A program made the position numbers and the translations under genes. From NCBI GenBank assembly GCA_030669135.1, contig DAOVEE010000087.1, positions 1 through 7,412 of the forward strand: DNA of 7,412 nt, written 5' to 3'. This DNA is from Candidatus Bathyarchaeota archaeon. Lineage in GTDB: Archaea > Thermoproteota > Bathyarchaeia > TCS64. Under the pieces are notes generated by a model. The model saw only the letters and a program-made list of their open reading frames with translations. It did no database searches and was not told the DNA's origin. Shown in pieces: positions 5,234 through 7,412 of this stretch; the first letter of the stretch is position 1; each line of letters starts with the position of its first letter.

Positions 5234-5692
5234 CTACACCTTCTTCTTGAGGATGGATATCTGGCCGGCGTGGTAGAGGTTGTGGTGCACCGCTCCGTGG
5301 AGCATCTGCTTGAAGCTGTACTTCGCCCCGGGCACCGTCCTCTCCAGGTCCTCGTTTCTCCATCCAGCGAGTTCGTCGAGGAGCATGTTCACCGCCGCCT
5401 CCAGCCGCTTCAGCGACTGGCTCCACTGCTCCTCGGTGCCGCCCATGCTGGGCCAGTCCGCGGCCTTGCTGGGGTCGGGCATGGCTTTGTCCTTCACGGC
5501 GTCCAGAACCGCCTCCAGCCAGAAAGTCGTGTGGTCCACGAGCTCCCAGATGGTGTGCCTCTCCCCCAGGGGCCTAGCCATGGCCTGCTCTAGGTCGACG
5601 CCATCCAGGGTGTTCAGGAGGCTTGGGCCGTGCCACGAGTCCCCCTTGAAGGTGGTCTCGATCTGGTCCCTTAGAAACTTGACTTCGTTCAT
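5234..5692 (-). CDS. DinB-family four-helix metalloprotein
   Basis: A 152-residue protein of the DinB/YfiT-like superfamily, four-helix bundles that bind a divalent metal through three histidines. Candidates are H54 in IWELVDHTTFW (48-58) and the pair H137 and H141 in HHNLYHAGQISIL (136-148), in the usual positions. Several family members are thiol-dependent S-transferases or detoxifying enzymes; the name comes from a Bacillus damage-inducible gene and does not imply DNA repair. TTG at 5695 and ATG at 5692 are both in frame. ATG is preferred because the TATA box at 5715-5720 lies about 26 bases upstream, giving a leaderless mRNA starting at the ATG, and no ribosome site is visible. The gene is convergent with the VOC gene and divergent from the second methyltransferase. 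No signal peptide is present. Confidence 0.9.
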   Translation of the reverse strand: MNEVKFLRDQIETTFKGDSWHGPSLLNTLDGVDLEQAMARPLGERHTIWELVDHTTFWLEAVLDAVKDKAMPDPSKAADWPSMGGTEEQWSQSLKRLEAAVNMLLDELAGWRNEDLERTVPGAKYSFKQMLHGAVHHNLYHAGQISILKKKV

Positions 5693-5714
5693 CAAGTTGA
5701 CAGAGAAACGACGG

Positions 5715-5720
5715 TATAAA
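5715..5720 (-). promoter_or_regulatory. TATA box of the DinB-fold gene
   Basis: Minus-strand TTTATA in the context GGTTTTATACC, centred about 26 bases before the ATG at 5692. The spacing fits a leaderless transcript. Confidence 0.6.
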
Positions 5721-5762
5721 ACCTCTTAGAAACAGGCTCCAGGCCGCCGACGGTTTTAACCC

Positions 5763-5768
5763 TTAAAT
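5763..5768 (+). promoter_or_regulatory. TATA-like element for the second methyltransferase
   Basis: TTAAAT within an AT-rich stretch (about 5753-5768) that stands out in GC-rich surroundings. It predicts a start near 5792 and a leader of about 67 bases before the ATG at 5859. The leader length is unusual for this window, so confidence is low. Confidence 0.3.
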
Positions 5769-5846
5769 CGGCTGCCCCCGTCATCTACACGTGATTCTGT
5801 TTGATCCCGAGACGTAGACTGGAGAGGGCGTCGCCGTAGATTAGAT

Positions 5847-5852
5847 AGGTGA
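5847..5852 (+). promoter_or_regulatory. Ribosome binding site of the second methyltransferase
   Basis: AGGTGA lies six bases before the ATG at 5859. A nearer ATG at 5855 is out of frame with the gene and sits too close to this site. Confidence 0.6.
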
Positions 5853-5858
5853 ACATGT

Positions 5859-6617
5859 ATGGGGGCGAGCTACCAGGAGGGGGCCGAACGGTTCTACGAC
5901 CTGTTCGGTGAGAAGGATGACGTCGAGTTCTACGTCGACCAAGCCATGAAGTATGGTGGTAAGGCTCTTGAGCTTGGAGTTGGGACCGCGCGTCTAGCGA
6001 TACAACTCGCCCGTGCCGGAGTGGAGGCGTGGGGGATAGACACCAGCCAGCACATGCTCGACGCCGCGGAGAAGAACATAGCAGAGGAGGACCCGGAGAC
6101 CCAGGAACGGCTCCACATGGTCCTCGGGAACGCCGTGGACTTCAGGCTCCCAGAGAAGTTCAGCATGATATGTTTCCCCAGCTGCAGCTTCGACCACATA
6201 CTCGATCCCATGGACCAGAGGGCGGCTCTGCTCAACATCAAGAAACATCTGGCGCCGGAAGGCTACTACGTGTTCGACCTGTACCTCGTCAAGGAGCTGA
6301 AGGCGGATAAGGAGTGGTTCGTCCAGAGGAAGGAGCTCGAAGACGGCGCCAAGGTCATTCGTTCAGGGTACCACGTCACGAAGCCCGAGCAGCGGCTCAT
6401 GTCGCTGGACATGTGGTACGACCATGTAGTGGACGGCCGGGTGGCCAAGAGGTTCTACGAGGGAAGCGACGTCTACGTCCACGACGTCGAAGGTGTGAGG
6501 GCGCTGCTGGACGAGACAGGGTACATGATAGTCGAGGAGTACGGCGACCACCACGGCAACCCCTACGAAGAGGGGGATGGCCTAATAGTCTTCGTCACTC
6601 GCCCAAAGAAGCAGTGA
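5859..6617 (+). CDS. Class I SAM-dependent methyltransferase (second, divergent)
   Basis: A 252-residue methyltransferase with a clear SAM-binding Rossmann core. Motif I is ALELGVGTAR (36-45). Strand 2 ends WGIDTS (58-63) and is followed by a helix with MLDAAEKN. VLGNAVDFRLP (88-98) is the motif III region. FSMICFPSCSFDHI (101-114) is strand 4, and APEGYYVFDLYL (132-143) strand 5. The C-terminal part (165-250) is beta-rich, with MSLDMWYDHVVDG and a VRALLDETGYMIVEEYGD stretch typical of small-molecule methyltransferases. It is not a close copy of the methyltransferase at 3135; only the fold motifs are shared. The ATG is supported by AGGTGA six bases upstream. The gene is transcribed singly: its upstream neighbour is divergent and its downstream neighbour convergent, with the two stops abutting as TGATCA. 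The acceptor is unknown. Confidence 0.92.
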   Translation: MGASYQEGAERFYDLFGEKDDVEFYVDQAMKYGGKALELGVGTARLAIQLARAGVEAWGIDTSQHMLDAAEKNIAEEDPETQERLHMVLGNAVDFRLPEKFSMICFPSCSFDHILDPMDQRAALLNIKKHLAPEGYYVFDLYLVKELKADKEWFVQRKELEDGAKVIRSGYHVTKPEQRLMSLDMWYDHVVDGRVAKRFYEGSDVYVHDVEGVRALLDETGYMIVEEYGDHHGNPYEEGDGLIVFVTRPKKQ

Positions 6618-7040
6618 TCACGCGTCACCAGACTCTATGCTGATCTCTTGGGCGCCCTCCCAGAGCGTCTTCTCACCCATCTCGGCGAGCCTCTCAGCGC
6701 CCTCGATTATCGTCGCGAAGTGGCTGCCCGGTAGCTGCCCGACCTTGCTGGCGAAGCACGCGGAGCCGTAGGGGATCAGGATCTCTTTCTCGCTTACGCC
6801 GCCGGGGTAGTACAGCAGATCGCCCTTGCCTGGGTGGCTGGTCTGGTTCTCCAGCGGCGCCTCGACGCCGTAGGGGTCCATCTGGAGCCACACGGCCTCC
6901 CCGCTCCACCGCGCCTGTATAGCCTTTCCTGTTATGGGGAGCGCCTCAAGTATCTTTCTGCAGGTCTCAGGCGCCTCGTCCATGTGCAGGGCTGCCTTGA
7001 ACCTGTGCTCGCCTATCCTGATGTTGACGTACTCGGTCAT
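6618..7040 (-). CDS. DUF3830 family, cyclophilin-like fold protein
   Basis: A complete 140-residue DUF3830 protein, a small cyclophilin-like beta-barrel family without a proven biochemical role. Family motifs are intact: PLENQTSHPGKGDLLYYPGG (62-81), EILIPYG (86-92), FASKVGQLPGSHFATI (96-111) and LWEGAQ (126-131). The length is that of the family. In other genomes DUF3830 genes are commonly beside genes for carboxylate or amino-acid catabolism (general knowledge, not checked here). Here the gene lies 54 bases after an FAA-hydrolase family gene on the same strand, which fits. A TATA-like element at 7067-7072 predicts a transcription start within a few bases of the ATG, so it may also be expressed on its own. 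Its stop codon abuts that of the convergent methyltransferase. Confidence 0.92.
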   Translation of the reverse strand: MTEYVNIRIGEHRFKAALHMDEAPETCRKILEALPITGKAIQARWSGEAVWLQMDPYGVEAPLENQTSHPGKGDLLYYPGGVSEKEILIPYGSACFASKVGQLPGSHFATIIEGAERLAEMGEKTLWEGAQEISIESGDA

Positions 7041-7066
7041 GTGTACAGAGATGCGGCGATGAGAGA

Positions 7067-7072
7067 AATATG
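7067..7072 (-). promoter_or_regulatory. TATA-like element for the DUF3830 gene
   Basis: Minus-strand ATATTT, about 27-30 bases before the ATG at 7040, placing a transcription start near 7043. It lies between the FAA-hydrolase stop and the DUF3830 start. Confidence 0.4.
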
Positions 7073-7080
7073 TTTACGGT

Positions 7081-7085
7081 AAAAA
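7081..7085 (-). terminator. T-tract after the FAA-hydrolase gene
   Basis: On the minus strand, TTTTT follows the FAA-hydrolase stop codon by nine bases, just before the DUF3830 promoter-like element. A short T-tract is the minimal archaeal termination signal, so termination here would be partial at best. Confidence 0.3.
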
Positions 7086-7094
7086 GTGGGGGCC

Positions 7095-7412
7095 TTAGCT
7101 CTCCGCCACGACTCTGTGCTTCAGGACGCCTATGGGCTGGATCTCGCACTCTACCACGTCGCCGACGTTGAGGAAGCCTTCGGGGCCCCAGCTGTGGGCC
7201 ACGCCGGCGACGGTGCCGGTGGCGATGATGTCTCCAGGCATCAGCGTCGTGCCGTTGCTGAGGTATTCTATGATCCTCGGTATCCGGACGATCATGTTGT
7301 CCAGGGTGTTGTTCTGTCGCTCCTGGGCGTTGACCCTCGTCTTGAGCCTCAGCGGCGGCTCGTACGGGTCCTTGATCTCGTCGCTGGTCACGACGCACGG
7401 CCCCATGGGTGC
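7095..7412 (-). CDS. Fumarylacetoacetate hydrolase (FAA) family enzyme, C-terminal part
   Basis: The last 105 residues of an FAA-hydrolase family protein; the gene continues past the right edge of the window. The frame is open to the edge and reads APMGPCVVTSDEI, the usual family text (F-APxGP..vT.DEi), so the ATG at 7406 is internal and not the start. Later family motifs follow: a VN..ERQ..T stretch, IIEYLSNGTTLMPGDIIATG, and a C-terminal GD.VE.EI..IG.L. The common TGTPxGV loop reads TGTVAGV. Family members cleave or hydrate/decarboxylate 2-keto or beta-diketo acids in aromatic and sugar-acid catabolism, using a metal held by an ExE...D set that lies in the missing part, so the reaction cannot be assigned. 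It precedes DUF3830 in transcription order and may be co-transcribed with it. Confidence 0.92.
   Translation of the reverse strand, partial: APMGPCVVTSDEIKDPYEPPLRLKTRVNAQERQNNTLDNMIVRIPRIIEYLSNGTTLMPGDIIATGTVAGVAHSWGPEGFLNVGDVVECEIQPIGVLKHRVVAES

Noticed and set aside
5280..5729. A 149-codon open frame on the + strand opposite the DinB-fold gene
   Set aside because: It is antisense to a gene with clear metal-binding histidine motifs and a promoter. Its residues look like serine-rich shadow translation.
6967..7398. A 143-codon minus-strand frame across the FAA-hydrolase and DUF3830 genes
   Set aside because: It is an arginine- and glutamine-rich frame shift of two recognisable proteins, so it is a shadow.

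Overview
The window looks like a piece of an archaeal chromosome. TATA-like boxes sit about 26 bases upstream of several start codons (1762-1767, 5715-5720, 7067-7072), which suggests leaderless transcripts. Other genes carry Shine-Dalgarno matches of the GGTGA/GGAG type. GTG and TTG starts and AGG/AGA arginine codons are common. The lineage cannot be fixed from sequence alone; an uncultivated lineage such as Bathyarchaeia or Asgard is a guess.

The window has two compositional parts. Positions 1 to about 1730 are AT-rich. They hold one gene for a beta-propeller protein resembling glycosidases (4-984) and an apparently gene-free stretch of about 800 bases (985-1792). That stretch contains a nested G/C-tract hairpin, short repeats, possible decayed coding fragments, and an imperfect 19/20-base direct repeat whose second copy lies at the compositional border. 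From about 1730 the DNA is GC-richer and packed with genes.

The dense part holds, in order: a YwbE-family gene (+); an uncharacterised 331-residue protein (-) with an integrase-SAM-like N-terminus and a CxC...CxC C-terminus; a likely three-gene + strand unit of SAM methyltransferase, nucleotidyltransferase-fold protein and VOC/glyoxalase-fold protein; a DinB-fold protein (-); a second SAM methyltransferase (+); a DUF3830 cyclophilin-like protein (-); and the C-terminal part of a fumarylacetoacetate hydrolase family enzyme (-), cut by the right edge.

The three convergent gene pairs have stop codons that overlap, abut or lie 3 bases apart, so transcription must end inside the opposing gene. 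The methyltransferase, nucleotidyltransferase and VOC genes have the folds of small-molecule or antibiotic-modifying enzymes, with a DinB-fold gene next door. DUF3830 and FAA-hydrolase probably belong to one carboxylate catabolic pathway. No tRNA, rRNA, CRISPR array or intact transposon was seen.
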